Assembly: GCA_017549335.1 (NCBI GenBank)
Contig: JAFYVB010000033.1
Span: 1 to 45,356, forward strand
From: Clostridia bacterium
GTDB lineage: Bacteria > Bacillota > Clostridia > Christensenellales > Aristaeellaceae
Length of the DNA: 45,356 bases
Direction: 5' to 3'
A program made the position numbers and the translations under genes. The notes under the pieces were generated by a model. That model saw only the letters and a list, made by a program, of their open reading frames with translations. It was not told the DNA's origin and did no database searches. Positions 31,652-40,091 of this stretch are shown piece by piece; within the stretch, counting starts at the first letter, position 1, and each line of letters opens with the position of its first letter.

Positions 31652-32738
31652 GAAATACGTGATCGATAAAAACAACCGTCCCGTCTATCTGCAGCTGTAT
31701 CGGCAGATCCGGGACGATATCATCCAGGGCGTGTATCCTTTGGGGAGCAAGCTGCCCTCCAAGCGGCTGCTGGCGGGCGAGCTTGCTGTCAGCACGGTGA
31801 CCGTGGAGCACGCCTATGCCCTTTTGTGCGACGAAGGTTATGCCGAAGCCCGGGAGCGCAGCGGCTACCTTGTGATTTTCAGACCGTCGGACGGCTTTGC
31901 CGCCTCCGCTTCAGTGGAAAAGACCGCCCCCACGCCCCACGCTGTTTCGTCCTATCCCGAGTTTTCGGTGTCCATCCTCAGCAAAACCATCCGGAAAGTG
32001 CTCAGCGATTACAGCAGCCTGATCCTTGAAAAATCCCCCAACACGGGGTGCGAAGCACTGCGGGAGACCATCTGCGCTTATCTTAACCGCAACCGGGGCA
32101 TCCATGTAAGCACCGATCAGATCGTCATCGGCTCGGGAGCGGAATACCTGTACGGCTTGATCGTCGACCTGCTGGGCAGGAATAAAATCTATGCCATCGA
32201 AACGCCCTCCTATGAAAAGATCGAAAAGATCTACCGCGCCGCCGGCCTGGCCTGCGAGCTTCTGCCCTTTTCGGAGGACGGCATCGACAGTCAGGCGCTG
32301 GCTGCATCCAAGGCCGACGTGCTGCACGTTACGCCCTACCGCAGCTATCCCACAGGCATCACCGCCTCGGCCTCCAAGCGTCACGAGTACATCCGCTGGG
32401 CGAGCACAGGCCATCGCTTCATCATCGAATCGGACTACGGCTCGGAGTTTTCGGTCTCCTCCCAGCCCATGGAGCCCTTGTTCGTGCTCTCCGAATGCGA
32501 TAACGTGATCTACCTCAACACCTTTTCCCGAACGATCTCCCCCTCCATGCGTATCGGATACATGGTTTTGCCCCGGCAGTTGATTGCTCCCTTCCGCGAG
32601 AAGCTGGGCTTTTATTCCTGCACCGTGCCCACCCTTGAACAGTACGTGCTCACCGAGCTGATCGGCAGCGGCGACTTTGAGCGGCACATCAACCGTGTGC
32701 GCCGCGCCAAGCGAAAAGAGCTGAGCACCCAGCGATAA
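31650..32738 (+). CDS. MocR/GntR-type regulator, C-terminally truncated and lacking the PLP lysine
   Basis: 362 aa; MocR proteins are usually about 450-500. The N-terminal GntR winged helix (about 10-78) is intact (PVYLQLYRQIRDDIIQG; LPSKRLLAGEL; STVTVEHAYALL). The aminotransferase-like domain starts near 105 and keeps YPTGIT and ESDYGSEF. In the segment that normally reads TFSK, with the lysine that binds pyridoxal phosphate, it reads TFSR: Arg294, codon CGA at 32529-32531. The protein ends shortly after RRAKRKEL, so about 90-100 residues are missing. No continuation is seen, and a promoter for the next gene begins within 7 bases. ATG 31650 has no close Shine-Dalgarno site. Confidence 0.85.
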   Translation: MKYVIDKNNRPVYLQLYRQIRDDIIQGVYPLGSKLPSKRLLAGELAVSTVTVEHAYALLCDEGYAEARERSGYLVIFRPSDGFAASASVEKTAPTPHAVSSYPEFSVSILSKTIRKVLSDYSSLILEKSPNTGCEALRETICAYLNRNRGIHVSTDQIVIGSGAEYLYGLIVDLLGRNKIYAIETPSYEKIEKIYRAAGLACELLPFSEDGIDSQALAASKADVLHVTPYRSYPTGITASASKRHEYIRWASTGHRFIIESDYGSEFSVSSQPMEPLFVLSECDNVIYLNTFSRTISPSMRIGYMVLPRQLIAPFREKLGFYSCTVPTLEQYVLTELIGSGDFERHINRVRRAKRKELSTQR

Positions 32739-32744
32739 CCCCGC

Positions 32745-32773
32745 TTGCCAAGCCCCATCTGATATGCTAAAAT
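32745..32773 (+). promoter_or_regulatory. Promoter of small secreted protein gene
   Basis: TTGCCA (32745-32750), 17-bp spacer, TAAAAT (32768-32773); AAAGGAG follows at 32792-32798. Confidence 0.68.
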
Positions 32774-32806
32774 AAGAAAAAGCGATACCCCAAAGGAGCC
32801 GTACCA

Positions 32807-33226
32807 ATGAAAAAGCTTTTATGCCTTCTGCTTTTATGCTGCCTGTGCCTGACGGCCTTTGCCGAAACGGCCGGCGAATATACCCGGCTTTATCACTCCC
32901 GCGCCGCCTCCCGCGCAGGCGAAACGGTGACCTTTTCCAAGCCCTTGGCACAGCTGACAGGAACCGACGCATGGCCTGCACAGGTCGATCCCTTCTCTCT
33001 GGGCGCGGGCAACACCTTCGTGCAGCTGCAGCAGGGCATGCTCATCATTGAGCATACCGCCCAAAGCAAGGGCGACAGGTTCGACGTTTCCTTCCGCACC
33101 GAAGATGAAACGGGCGCTCCCGTGTTTGAGCTTCTGCTGGAGCAGTTTGCCAAGGACGGCGCCGCCACCCTCCGCGCCCTGTACTGCTACGCAGACGGCG
33201 AATGGGAACTGGAGTTTTTGCCCTGA
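32807..33226 (+). CDS. Small secreted protein of unknown function
   Basis: 139 aa. A strong signal peptide (MKKLLCLLLLCCLCLTAFA) is followed by about 120 residues with no family I recognise. The hydrophobic core contains several Cys, and a lipoprotein reading is less likely than cleavage after AFA. The mature part alternates short beta-like strands (TFVQLQQGMLIIEHTA; RFDVSFRTED; LRALYCYADGEWELEFL), compatible with a small beta domain. ATG 32807 is eight bases after AAAGGAG. It has its own promoter and terminator, a single-gene unit. Confidence 0.7.
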   Translation: MKKLLCLLLLCCLCLTAFAETAGEYTRLYHSRAASRAGETVTFSKPLAQLTGTDAWPAQVDPFSLGAGNTFVQLQQGMLIIEHTAQSKGDRFDVSFRTEDETGAPVFELLLEQFAKDGAATLRALYCYADGEWELEFLP

Positions 33227-33233
33227 TAACAAT

Positions 33234-33261
33234 AAAAAAACGCCCGGTCGGGCGTTTTTTT
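33234..33261. terminator. Bidirectional intrinsic terminator
   Basis: CGCCCG/CGGGCG (33241-33246 with 33249-33254) is flanked by seven As and seven Ts, giving a near-perfect 13-bp stem that works for both convergent genes. The stop codon of the minus-strand gene lies in the T-run. Confidence 0.87.
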
Positions 33262-33763
33262 ATTTCAGCTTCCCCAGATATCTTTTCAGCAGCAGTTCAA
33301 ACCTTGGCACCACAAAATCATAGCAGACAAAGGTGAGATTGAACAAAACCATAAAGGCGATGAACATCCCCGCGCCCATGCTTTCAGGCACGAGAACGAA
33401 AATCACCAGCGCTTCCACAGCAGCGATCACCAGATTGAAATAAATCAGCTTCACCGCCATGCGCAGGGGCTTTGCCTGAATTTTTTCAAACTGCGGGCGC
33501 AGCATGGGATAGCAGCCGAAAAAGCACAGGAACATCAGGTTCTGCTCCATGTCGGCCACCGTGATCAGGCTCACGGCGCACACCGCCAGATACATGGTCA
33601 TATGATATTTTATGCCGTATTTTTTGCCGGGCGAGATCAGCAAAAGGCCTGCGATCATGGGCGAAATATACAGCCCCAGCCCCATGATATTGCCCACGAT
33701 CATGATCACCACGCACAGCGCTGTCATCATGCCGCACTCGGCGATCCGTTTTGATTGCTTCAT
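33260..33763 (-). CDS. Small integral membrane protein of unknown function
   Basis: 167 aa from ATG 33763 (GGGAGG at a good distance; a longer reading from 33778 would put that site inside the gene). About five hydrophobic segments are separated by short loops: AECGMMTALCVVIMIVGNI, LYISPMIAGLLLISP, YHMTMYLAVCAVSLITV and two near the C-terminus. The opening MTALCVVIM and early LISPG resemble ECF S-component-like or related small membrane proteins, but the match is weak. It is divergent from the MATE gene with overlapping promoters. Confidence 0.65.
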   Translation of the reverse strand: MKQSKRIAECGMMTALCVVIMIVGNIMGLGLYISPMIAGLLLISPGKKYGIKYHMTMYLAVCAVSLITVADMEQNLMFLCFFGCYPMLRPQFEKIQAKPLRMAVKLIYFNLVIAAVEALVIFVLVPESMGAGMFIAFMVLFNLTFVCYDFVVPRFELLLKRYLGKLK

Positions 33764-33784
33764 TTGTTTTCCTCCCATGCAAAC

Positions 33785-33813
33785 AGCATATCACGTTTTG
33801 TTTCCTTTGACAA
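33785..33813 (-). promoter_or_regulatory. Promoter of the small membrane protein gene
   Basis: Minus strand: TTGTCA (33813-33808), 17-bp spacer, TATGCT (33790-33785). Its -35 hexamer overlaps the -35 hexamer of the divergent MATE promoter by five bases. Confidence 0.68.
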
Positions 33814-33835
33814 CTTTCTGTATAAATGATAGAAT
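33807..33835 (+). promoter_or_regulatory. Promoter of the MATE transporter gene
   Basis: TTGACA (33807-33812), 17-bp spacer, TAGAAT (33830-33835). Confidence 0.72.
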
Positions 33836-33866
33836 ATTTTTATTCTTTTTTAACGAGGCGCATTGT

Positions 33867-35288
33867 ATGGCAAGGCAGAAGATCGACCTGACAAACGAGA
33901 ATCAATCCATTATCAAAGTCATTTTATGGCTGGCGTGGCCGCTGTTTTTAGAGCAGGTGCTGTCCACGCTGGTCAGCTTTGTGGATACTGCCATGGTGGG
34001 CTCGCTGGGCGCCGCCGCCACGGCTTCGGTCTCCATTACCAATTCCTTCGTTTTTCTGATCAACGGCGTGGTGATCTCGCTGGGCATCGGTATCACCGCC
34101 TATGTGGCCCGCAGCGTGGGCGCAAAGGATTATGAGGCTGCCAGGGCGTATATCCGCCACGCGCTGCTGCTGCTTTTGATCATTGGTCTGCCCATCGCCG
34201 CTGCGCCCGTGATCCTGCATAAGCAGATCCCTCTGTGGATGGGCGCGGGCGAGGATTTTCTGGAAGACGCCCAAAGCTATCTGCTGATCACCTCCTCCAT
34301 GCGTATTTTCACCATGGCCATGATGGTGCTGGGCTCGGTGTACCGCGGCCGCGGCGATACCAAAACACCGCTGAAGGTGAATATCATCGTCAATCTGGTA
34401 AACGTCGTGGGCAACTATCTGTTGATCCACGATCCCCACACCCTTTCCTTCAGCCTCTTTGGCGCGGATCTTTCCATCCCCATGTGGGGCGCGGGGCTTG
34501 GCGTACAGGGCGCGGCCCTCTCCACGGGCTTTTCGTGGCTGCTGGGCGGCACGGCGCTGCTCGTCATGCTCTTTACCAAAGAGGATCCCACCAAACTGTC
34601 GGTGCGTGATTCCTTCCGGCCCGATCCCCAGGTCATCCGCCGCGTGGTAAAGCTCTCCGTTCCCGCCATGCTGGAGCGGCTGTGTATGTCGCTGGCCGGC
34701 ATTGTCGTCGCCAAGTCCATTGCCACGCTGGGCACCACCGCCGTAGCCGCCAATGCGGTATACAACACCGCCGAATCCCTTTCCTATATGCCTGCCTTTG
34801 CATTTGCAAACGCCTGTACCACGCTGGTGGGTCAGGCGCTGGGCGCAAAAAAGATATCTCTGGCCAAGCGCTATGCCTATACCACGGTAGGCACCGGTCT
34901 GGCGGTGATGTTCCTGACAGGCATCGGGCTGTACCTGTTTGCCAATCCGCTGGTGCGCATTATCAACCAGGATACCGAAGTGGTGGCCCTTGCCGAAAGA
35001 TGCCTGAAGCTGGTGGCCTTCATCCAGCCCGTACAGGTCATTGCCTGGACCTTCGCCGGCGGTCTTCGCGGCGCAGGCGATACCAGATGGCCCTTCTACT
35101 CCACCGCCGTCAGCACATGGCTCTTCCGCGCACTGGGCGCGATTTTGTGCATCCGCGTGTGGGGCATGGGGCTGTATGAATCGGTCATCTGTATGTGCTT
35201 TGACTTCGCCTTCCGCAGCACGGTCATGTTCCTTCGTTTCCGTTCGGGCAAATGGGCAAACGTCCTCCGCGACAAAAAAACAGCATAA
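33867..35288 (+). CDS. MATE-family efflux transporter
   Basis: 473 aa from ATG 33867. About twelve membrane helices in two homologous halves. The first half has LAWPLFLEQVLSTLVSFVDTAMVG and the second LSVPAMLERLCMSLAGIVVAK. The RGRGDTKTP and RGAGDTRWP cytoplasmic-loop motifs of the NorM/DinF superfamily are both present. It exports cationic compounds or metabolites in exchange for Na+ or H+. Only GAGG precedes the ATG, a weak ribosome binding site. It is a single-gene unit with its own promoter and terminator. Confidence 0.93.
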   Translation: MARQKIDLTNENQSIIKVILWLAWPLFLEQVLSTLVSFVDTAMVGSLGAAATASVSITNSFVFLINGVVISLGIGITAYVARSVGAKDYEAARAYIRHALLLLLIIGLPIAAAPVILHKQIPLWMGAGEDFLEDAQSYLLITSSMRIFTMAMMVLGSVYRGRGDTKTPLKVNIIVNLVNVVGNYLLIHDPHTLSFSLFGADLSIPMWGAGLGVQGAALSTGFSWLLGGTALLVMLFTKEDPTKLSVRDSFRPDPQVIRRVVKLSVPAMLERLCMSLAGIVVAKSIATLGTTAVAANAVYNTAESLSYMPAFAFANACTTLVGQALGAKKISLAKRYAYTTVGTGLAVMFLTGIGLYLFANPLVRIINQDTEVVALAERCLKLVAFIQPVQVIAWTFAGGLRGAGDTRWPFYSTAVSTWLFRALGAILCIRVWGMGLYESVICMCFDFAFRSTVMFLRFRSGKWANVLRDKKTA

Positions 35289-35290
35289 GC

Positions 35291-35317
35291 AAATCCCGGC
35301 AGAGCTGCCGGGATTTT
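35291..35317 (+). terminator. Intrinsic terminator of the MATE gene
   Basis: A 12-bp stem AAATCCCGGCAG/CTGCCGGGATTT (35291-35302 with 35305-35316), then Ts. It also faces the end of pflA and may serve both directions. Confidence 0.83.
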
Positions 35318-35319
35318 TC

Positions 35320-36033
35320 TTATCCGCCGTACCCGGAAATGCATTTCCGGAGCGCGGCCATTTTTTCGCTGTCGGGTTCGGGAAGGTGGGCAAAAGGAAA
35401 GGCCATGCCCATCATATCGTATTTGGTTTGGCAGATCTTGCGGAAGGGCAGCAGCTCGATTTTGTCCACACAGCCGTGGCTTTGGGCAATGCCGCGCAGC
35501 CGCAGAACGTTTTCCTCCGTATCGTTGAGGGTGGGGATGATCACCTGCCGCAGCGTGACGGGGATCTTGTTTTCATTCAGATACGCAAGGAACCGCAGCG
35601 GTTTTTCCATATCGCAGCCCACAAATTTTTGATACTGCTCCGCCGCGGTATATTTAAGATCCAGCAGCACCCGGTCGGTGTTTTTCAGCACCTCCCGGCA
35701 GCTTTCGGGAGCAAAGCAGCCCGACGTATCCAAACAGGTGTGGATCTTTTTTGCATGGCACAAACGGAAAAGCTCCGCGGCAAAGGCCTTTTGCAGCAGC
35801 GGTTCGCCGCCCGAGAGCGTGACGCCGCCCTCCCTGCCCCAGTACGCACGGAAACGCTCCGCACGGGAAATCACTTCCTCTGCGGTGTATGCGCTGCCGC
35901 CCGCCGCATCCCACGTATCGGGATTATGGCAGCACCCGCAGCGCAGCGGACACCCCTGCAGAAAAGCGACAAACCGCACGCCGGGACCGTCCAGCGTGCC
36001 CATGCTCTGAAAAGAATGGATCCGGCCCGTCAT
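35320..36033 (-). CDS. pflA: Pyruvate formate-lyase activating enzyme
   Basis: 237 aa radical SAM enzyme. The cluster motif is C-x3-C-x2-C (Cys28, Cys32, Cys35 in CPLRCGCC), and the [13 protein letters not shown] block binds SAM. It abstracts a hydrogen from the glycine of PflB to create the glycyl radical. It overlaps the end of pflB by 4 bases (ATGA), giving coupled synthesis of enzyme and activase. Length and order are standard. Confidence 0.95.
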   Translation of the reverse strand: MTGRIHSFQSMGTLDGPGVRFVAFLQGCPLRCGCCHNPDTWDAAGGSAYTAEEVISRAERFRAYWGREGGVTLSGGEPLLQKAFAAELFRLCHAKKIHTCLDTSGCFAPESCREVLKNTDRVLLDLKYTAAEQYQKFVGCDMEKPLRFLAYLNENKIPVTLRQVIIPTLNDTEENVLRLRGIAQSHGCVDKIELLPFRKICQTKYDMMGMAFPFAHLPEPDSEKMAALRKCISGYGG

Positions 36034-38261
36034 ACGGCCTCGTGGAAGGTTCGGCTGATGACCTCCCGCTGCTGCTCGCGGGAAAGCTTGTTGAAATTCA
36101 CCGCATACCCCGATACGCGGATGGTCAGGTTGGGGTACTTTTCGGGATTTTCATAGGCGTCCATCAACGTTTCGCGGCTGAGCACGTTCACGTTGATGTG
36201 ATGCGCCATCTGTCCGAAGTAGCCGTTCAGAATGTTCACAAGGTTGTCGGCGCGCTCCCCGCGGTCGCGTCCAAGAGCTTCGGGGGTGATGGAGAAGGTG
36301 TTGGAAATGCCGTCGCGGCAATCATCATAGCGGATCTTCGCCACGGAATTCAGCGACGCCAGCGCGCCGTTTTCCTCGCGGTTGTGCATGGGATTGGCGC
36401 CGGGAGCAAAGGGCTCGGCGTTCCTGCGGCCGTCGGGCGTGGCGCCGGTGTTCTTGCCGTAGGTCACATTGGAGGTGATGGTCAGCACGCTGAGGGTATG
36501 CTCGGCATTGCGGTAGGCCGGCGTTTTGCGAAGCTCGGTGATCATGCGGTGGGTCAGATCCCTGGCGATCAGATCCACACGGTCGTCATCGTTGCCGTAC
36601 TTGGGGAAATCACCCTCGGTGATAAAATCGCTGATGTATCCCCGGGCGTTGCGCACGGGGTGGACTTTGGCATATTTGATGGCGCTGAGCGAGTCCGCCA
36701 CCACCGAAAGTCCTGCCACGCCGAAAGCCATGAAACGGCCCACGTTGGTATCGTGCAGCGCCATCTGGGTCTTTTCGTAGGCGTACTTATCGTGCATATA
36801 GTGGATAACGTTCATGGTGTTGACGTACAGATGGCTCAGCCAGGCCATGTAGGTTTCCATGCGGCGCATCACTTCGTCATAGGAAAGGGTATCGCCCTGC
36901 ATCACTTCCGTCTGCGGGCCGATGGCCATATCAGAGGAGGTATCGTAGCCGCCGTTGACAGCGATCAGCAGAAGCTTGGCCAGATTGCATCTTGCGCCGA
37001 AAAACTGCATCTGCTTGCCCACCTTCATGGCGGATACGCAGCAGGCGATGGCGTAATCGTCGCCGTAAATGGGGCGCATGAGATCGTCGTTTTCGTACTG
37101 GATGGAATCGGTATCGATGGACACCTTGGCGCAGTATTTTTTGAAGCCCTCGGGAAGCGCCTGCGCCCAGAGCACGGTGAGGTTCGGCTCCGGCGAAGAA
37201 CCCAGGGTGCAGAGCGTATGCAGCATACGGAAAGAGGTTTTCGTCACCAGCGTGCGTCCGTCCTCGCCCATGCCGCCCACCGCTTCGGTGATCCACATGG
37301 GATCGCCGCCGAACAGTTCGTTATATTCGGGCGTGCGCAGATGGCGGGCCATGCGCAGCTTGATCACAAAGTCATCCAGCAGCTCCTGCGCACCCTCCTC
37401 GGTGAGAATGCCCCGGGCGATGTCCCGCTCCATATAAATATCAAAGAACGTGCTGACTCTGCCCAGGGACATGGCGGCGCCGTTTTGCTCCTTGATGGCT
37501 CCCAGATAGGCAAAGTACGTCCACTGCACAGCCTCACGGGCATTCTCCGCGGGGCGGGAAATATCGTAGCCGTACATTTCCGCCATCTCCTTGAGATAAC
37601 CCAGGAAGGCGATCTGCTGATACAGTTCCTCGTCCAGACGAATGGTTTCGGTATCAAAGGCGCCGTCTGCCAGCTTGGCCTTGTCCTTTTTCTTTTCGGC
37701 GATCAAACGGTCCACGCCGTAGAGCGCCACGCGGCGGTAATCGCCGATGATGCGTCCGCGTCCGTAGGCGTCGGGCAGACCCGTGATCACATGGCAGCGG
37801 CGCGCCTGACGCATTTCATCGGTATAGGCGCGGAATACGCCGTCGTTGTGGGTGGTGCGGAAGCGGAATTCCTCCTCCACCTTGGCGCTGAGCTTGTAGC
37901 CGTAGGCTTCGCAGGCCTGCCGCACCATGCGTATGCCGCCAAAGGGATTGACGCCGCGCTTCAGAGGGCGGTTGGTCTGCAGACCCACGATGATCTCGTG
38001 CTCTTTGTCAATATAGCCGGGAGAATAGGTTTTAAGCGAAGACACGGTGGCGGTATCGATATCCAGCACGCCGCCGAACTGACGCTCCAGAGCAAAGAGC
38101 GCCTGTACCTTTTTCATCAGCGCCTTTGTGCGCTCCGTCGCCTGCGCAAGGAAACTTTCATCTCCCTCATAGGGGCTGTAATTGCGCTGAATGAAGTCGC
38201 GCACGTTGATCTCCTGCTGCCATGCGCCGCCCGCAAAGCCCTGCCATGCATTCATTTCCAC
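36030..38261 (-). CDS. pflB: Formate C-acetyltransferase (pyruvate formate-lyase)
   Basis: 743 aa from GTG 38261, seven bases after GGGAGG. The active-site pair Cys407-Cys408 (IACCVSA) and the glycyl radical site Gly718 in RVSGYAV are present. It converts pyruvate and CoA to acetyl-CoA and formate without oxygen, feeding fermentation and formyl-tetrahydrofolate synthesis. It is controlled by a promoter at 38409-38437 and a ZTP riboswitch in the leader. pflA follows in the same transcript. Confidence 0.97.
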   Translation of the reverse strand: MEMNAWQGFAGGAWQQEINVRDFIQRNYSPYEGDESFLAQATERTKALMKKVQALFALERQFGGVLDIDTATVSSLKTYSPGYIDKEHEIIVGLQTNRPLKRGVNPFGGIRMVRQACEAYGYKLSAKVEEEFRFRTTHNDGVFRAYTDEMRQARRCHVITGLPDAYGRGRIIGDYRRVALYGVDRLIAEKKKDKAKLADGAFDTETIRLDEELYQQIAFLGYLKEMAEMYGYDISRPAENAREAVQWTYFAYLGAIKEQNGAAMSLGRVSTFFDIYMERDIARGILTEEGAQELLDDFVIKLRMARHLRTPEYNELFGGDPMWITEAVGGMGEDGRTLVTKTSFRMLHTLCTLGSSPEPNLTVLWAQALPEGFKKYCAKVSIDTDSIQYENDDLMRPIYGDDYAIACCVSAMKVGKQMQFFGARCNLAKLLLIAVNGGYDTSSDMAIGPQTEVMQGDTLSYDEVMRRMETYMAWLSHLYVNTMNVIHYMHDKYAYEKTQMALHDTNVGRFMAFGVAGLSVVADSLSAIKYAKVHPVRNARGYISDFITEGDFPKYGNDDDRVDLIARDLTHRMITELRKTPAYRNAEHTLSVLTITSNVTYGKNTGATPDGRRNAEPFAPGANPMHNREENGALASLNSVAKIRYDDCRDGISNTFSITPEALGRDRGERADNLVNILNGYFGQMAHHINVNVLSRETLMDAYENPEKYPNLTIRVSGYAVNFNKLSREQQREVISRTFHEAV

Positions 38262-38282
38262 GGTAAAACCTCCCTATTGGCT

Positions 38283-38332
38283 GAATTGCCAAACAAAAAA
38301 GGGCAATTCAACTTACATCAAGTGAATTGCCC
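38283..38332 (-). promoter_or_regulatory. Terminator/antiterminator expression platform of the pflB riboswitch
   Basis: In the minus-strand RNA, GGGCAATTCACTT (38332-38320) pairs with AAGTTGAATTGCCC (38314-38301, one bulged base) and is followed by TTTTTT (38300-38295): an intrinsic terminator. A second GGCAATTC copy lies just downstream (38290-38283) and can instead pair with the GAATTGCC arm, forming an alternative hairpin. The terminator's 5' arm uses the GGGC that ends the aptamer, so ligand binding should prevent termination. Confidence 0.83.
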
Positions 38333-38400
38333 AGACGGTCGGCTTTCAAAGCATTCACACTCCCCCGCGGTGACCCGCGAAATCCGTCAGTCATGTGAAT
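38329..38400 (-). ncRNA. ZTP (pfl-motif) riboswitch aptamer
   Basis: The minus-strand leader of pflB shows the conserved parts of the ZTP riboswitch in order. P1 is ATTCACA (38400-38394) with TGTGAAT (38359-38353). ATGACTGACGG follows the 5' strand. The P2 hairpin is CGCGG-GTCA-CCGCG (38379-38366), and GGGGGAG comes before the 3' P1 strand. A linker hairpin GCTTTGAAAGC (38352-38342) is followed by the signature GCCGACCGTCTGGGC. ZTP riboswitches sense ZMP/ZTP, which accumulates when 10-formyl-tetrahydrofolate is short, and turn genes on. Control of pyruvate formate-lyase, a formate source, is a known use. Confidence 0.93.
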
Positions 38401-38408
38401 ACATCCCC

Positions 38409-38437
38409 ATTGTACCAAAGACCCGTCCGTTTTGCAA
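38409..38437 (-). promoter_or_regulatory. Promoter of pflB-pflA
   Basis: Minus strand: TTGCAA (38437-38432), 17-bp spacer, TACAAT (38414-38409). The transcript would begin almost directly with the riboswitch P1 stem. Confidence 0.75.
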
Positions 38438-38478
38438 GATGCCTGCGGGGATTTTCAGCGGTTTCCCTTGATTCCTGC

Positions 38479-38508
38479 TTGACAAAACCCTGCCTTTGAA
38501 TCTATTCT
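38479..38508 (+). promoter_or_regulatory. Promoter of the sugar transferase gene
   Basis: TTGACA (38479-38484), 18-bp spacer, TATTCT (38503-38508); AAGGAG precedes the ATG at 38546. Confidence 0.68.
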
Positions 38509-38545
38509 GTATGTATAGCGATTTACTTTTCAAGGAGATGCACAG

Positions 38546-39922
38546 ATGAATCCTGCTATTCCCGGGCAGCATATTCCGCAGCGCTCCCATTCCGTTCTGA
38601 ACATCTGCAAGCTGGCCTGTCTGCTGGTGCAAACGGGGCTGTTTGCTTTCTTCTGGCTTCGCGTGCAGCAGCAGTACTCCTTTTTTGCCGCCACTTCCCT
38701 TGTTCTTTACGGCATTTATGCTGTGATCCTGTACTGTCTGCACCGCGTTTACGGCAGCCTGCGCATCGGCAAGGAAAGGCTGTTTAATCTGTGCACGGGA
38801 CAGCTTCTGACGCTTCTTTTCTGCGACGGATTTATTTATCTGATCGCCGCGCTGACGCTGCATTGTCTCCCCCGCATTCCCTTCCTCGCACTGGTATATG
38901 TCCTGCAGGTGCTTTTCTCCGTGGGCTGGTGCTACTGTACCAACAAACTGTATTATCGCATCACCCCGCCCGAAGCCGCCGTTATCCTTTACAACACCGA
39001 AAAAGAGCTGTCCCTGATGGAAACCATCTGCGGCGAATACCATCATTACGACGTTTTCCGGCGCATTTGTCTTGATGATCTCACCGATGAAGCAGAGGAT
39101 CTCATCAGCGATCTGCCCGAAACCGTTCAGGCTGTTTTTCTGGGCAAAACAGCGCTCCCGCTGCAGGAAACGGTGCTGCGCCGGTGCGCGCGCAAAGGCA
39201 TCACCGTATTCATCCGCCCCACCTTCGGCGATATCCTGCTGAGCACCTCGCACCGCCGTTTTATGTCCCACACCCCCATGCTCAAGGTAACGCTGCAGGC
39301 GCCGCCCATGTATTACAGCACCGTCAAGCGCGTTATGGACATTCTCATTTCGCTGCTGCTGCTCCTGCTGACCGCTCCTGTGTGTCTGCTGACGGCGCTG
39401 CTCATTCACTGTGAAGACGGCGGCCCCGTGCTTTATCGGCAACAGCGGCTGACCAAGGACGGCAAGATTTTTGAGATCCTCAAATTCCGCTCCATGCGCA
39501 CCGACGCCGAAGCAGACGGCGTTGCCCGTCTTGCCGCCGAAGGTGATACGCGCATCACCCGCGTCGGCGAGATCCTCCGCGCCGCCCGTCTGGATGAGCT
39601 GCCGCAGCTTATCAACGTCCTCCGCGGCGATATGTCGCTGGTGGGCCCGCGTCCCGAGCGTCCCGAGATCGCCGAGCTGTATGCGCAAAAGCTGCCCGAA
39701 TTCCACACCCGCCTGAGCGTAAAAGCAGGGCTCACCGGCTATGCGCAGGTGCACGGCAAGTATAACTCCACCCCCGCCGAAAAGCTGCAGATGGACCTGA
39801 TGTACATTTCCGGCATTTCCTTTTCCATGGACGTAAAGCTTATTCTGCAGACCATCCACACCATGCTGAAAAGAGAAAGCGCCGAAGGCGTTCCCCCCAA
39901 CACCAAGGATCCTGCCGCCTGA
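38546..39922 (+). CDS. Polyprenyl-phosphate sugar-1-phosphate transferase (exopolysaccharide initiation)
   Basis: 458 aa. Four N-terminal membrane segments (about 15-120) are followed by a nucleotide-fold-like region and a fifth membrane helix (about 262-288). The catalytic bacterial sugar transferase domain has YSTVKRVMDILISLLL, GPVLYRQQRLTKDGKIFEILKFRSMR, LDELPQLINVLRGDMSLVGPRPERPE and GLTGYAQVHGKY. This is the WcaJ/CpsE architecture that transfers a sugar-1-phosphate to undecaprenyl phosphate as the first step of a capsule or exopolysaccharide. No other glycan cluster genes surround it, so it is an isolated initiator. Confidence 0.92.
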   Translation: MNPAIPGQHIPQRSHSVLNICKLACLLVQTGLFAFFWLRVQQQYSFFAATSLVLYGIYAVILYCLHRVYGSLRIGKERLFNLCTGQLLTLLFCDGFIYLIAALTLHCLPRIPFLALVYVLQVLFSVGWCYCTNKLYYRITPPEAAVILYNTEKELSLMETICGEYHHYDVFRRICLDDLTDEAEDLISDLPETVQAVFLGKTALPLQETVLRRCARKGITVFIRPTFGDILLSTSHRRFMSHTPMLKVTLQAPPMYYSTVKRVMDILISLLLLLLTAPVCLLTALLIHCEDGGPVLYRQQRLTKDGKIFEILKFRSMRTDAEADGVARLAAEGDTRITRVGEILRAARLDELPQLINVLRGDMSLVGPRPERPEIAELYAQKLPEFHTRLSVKAGLTGYAQVHGKYNSTPAEKLQMDLMYISGISFSMDVKLILQTIHTMLKRESAEGVPPNTKDPAA

Positions 39923-39961
39923 CGAGCAGATGGGCAGCTGATCACTCCCGAACATACACTG

Positions 39962-39992
39962 CAGGCACGGTCTCGCATCCGTGCCTGTTTTT
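39962..39992 (+). terminator. Intrinsic terminator of the sugar transferase gene
   Basis: A 9-bp stem CAGGCACGG/CCGTGCCTG (39962-39970 with 39979-39987), an 8-base loop, then TTTTT. Confidence 0.85.
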
Positions 39993-40019
39993 AATATCCT
40001 TTTAAATAATTCCGCCGTC

Positions 40020-40049
40020 TTGCGCCGCCGATCGGAAGAATGCTATAAT
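40020..40049 (+). promoter_or_regulatory. Promoter of the tyrosine phosphatase gene
   Basis: TTGCGC (40020-40025), 18-bp spacer, TATAAT (40044-40049). Confidence 0.68.
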
Positions 40050-40091
40050 GGATCTGGTAAAAAATTCTATCAAAGAAAGGACCGATCCGCT

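Noticed and set aside
35889-38471. Very long plus-strand open frame (about 860 codons) opposite pflB
   Set aside because: It is the antisense shadow of pflB and pflA in GC-rich DNA: it lacks a ribosome binding site and family motifs, while the minus-strand frames are unmistakable enzymes.
39946-39960. CGAACATACAC as a third LexA box
   Set aside because: Only the left half matches; the right half (GTTY) is missing, so it is not a palindromic operator.
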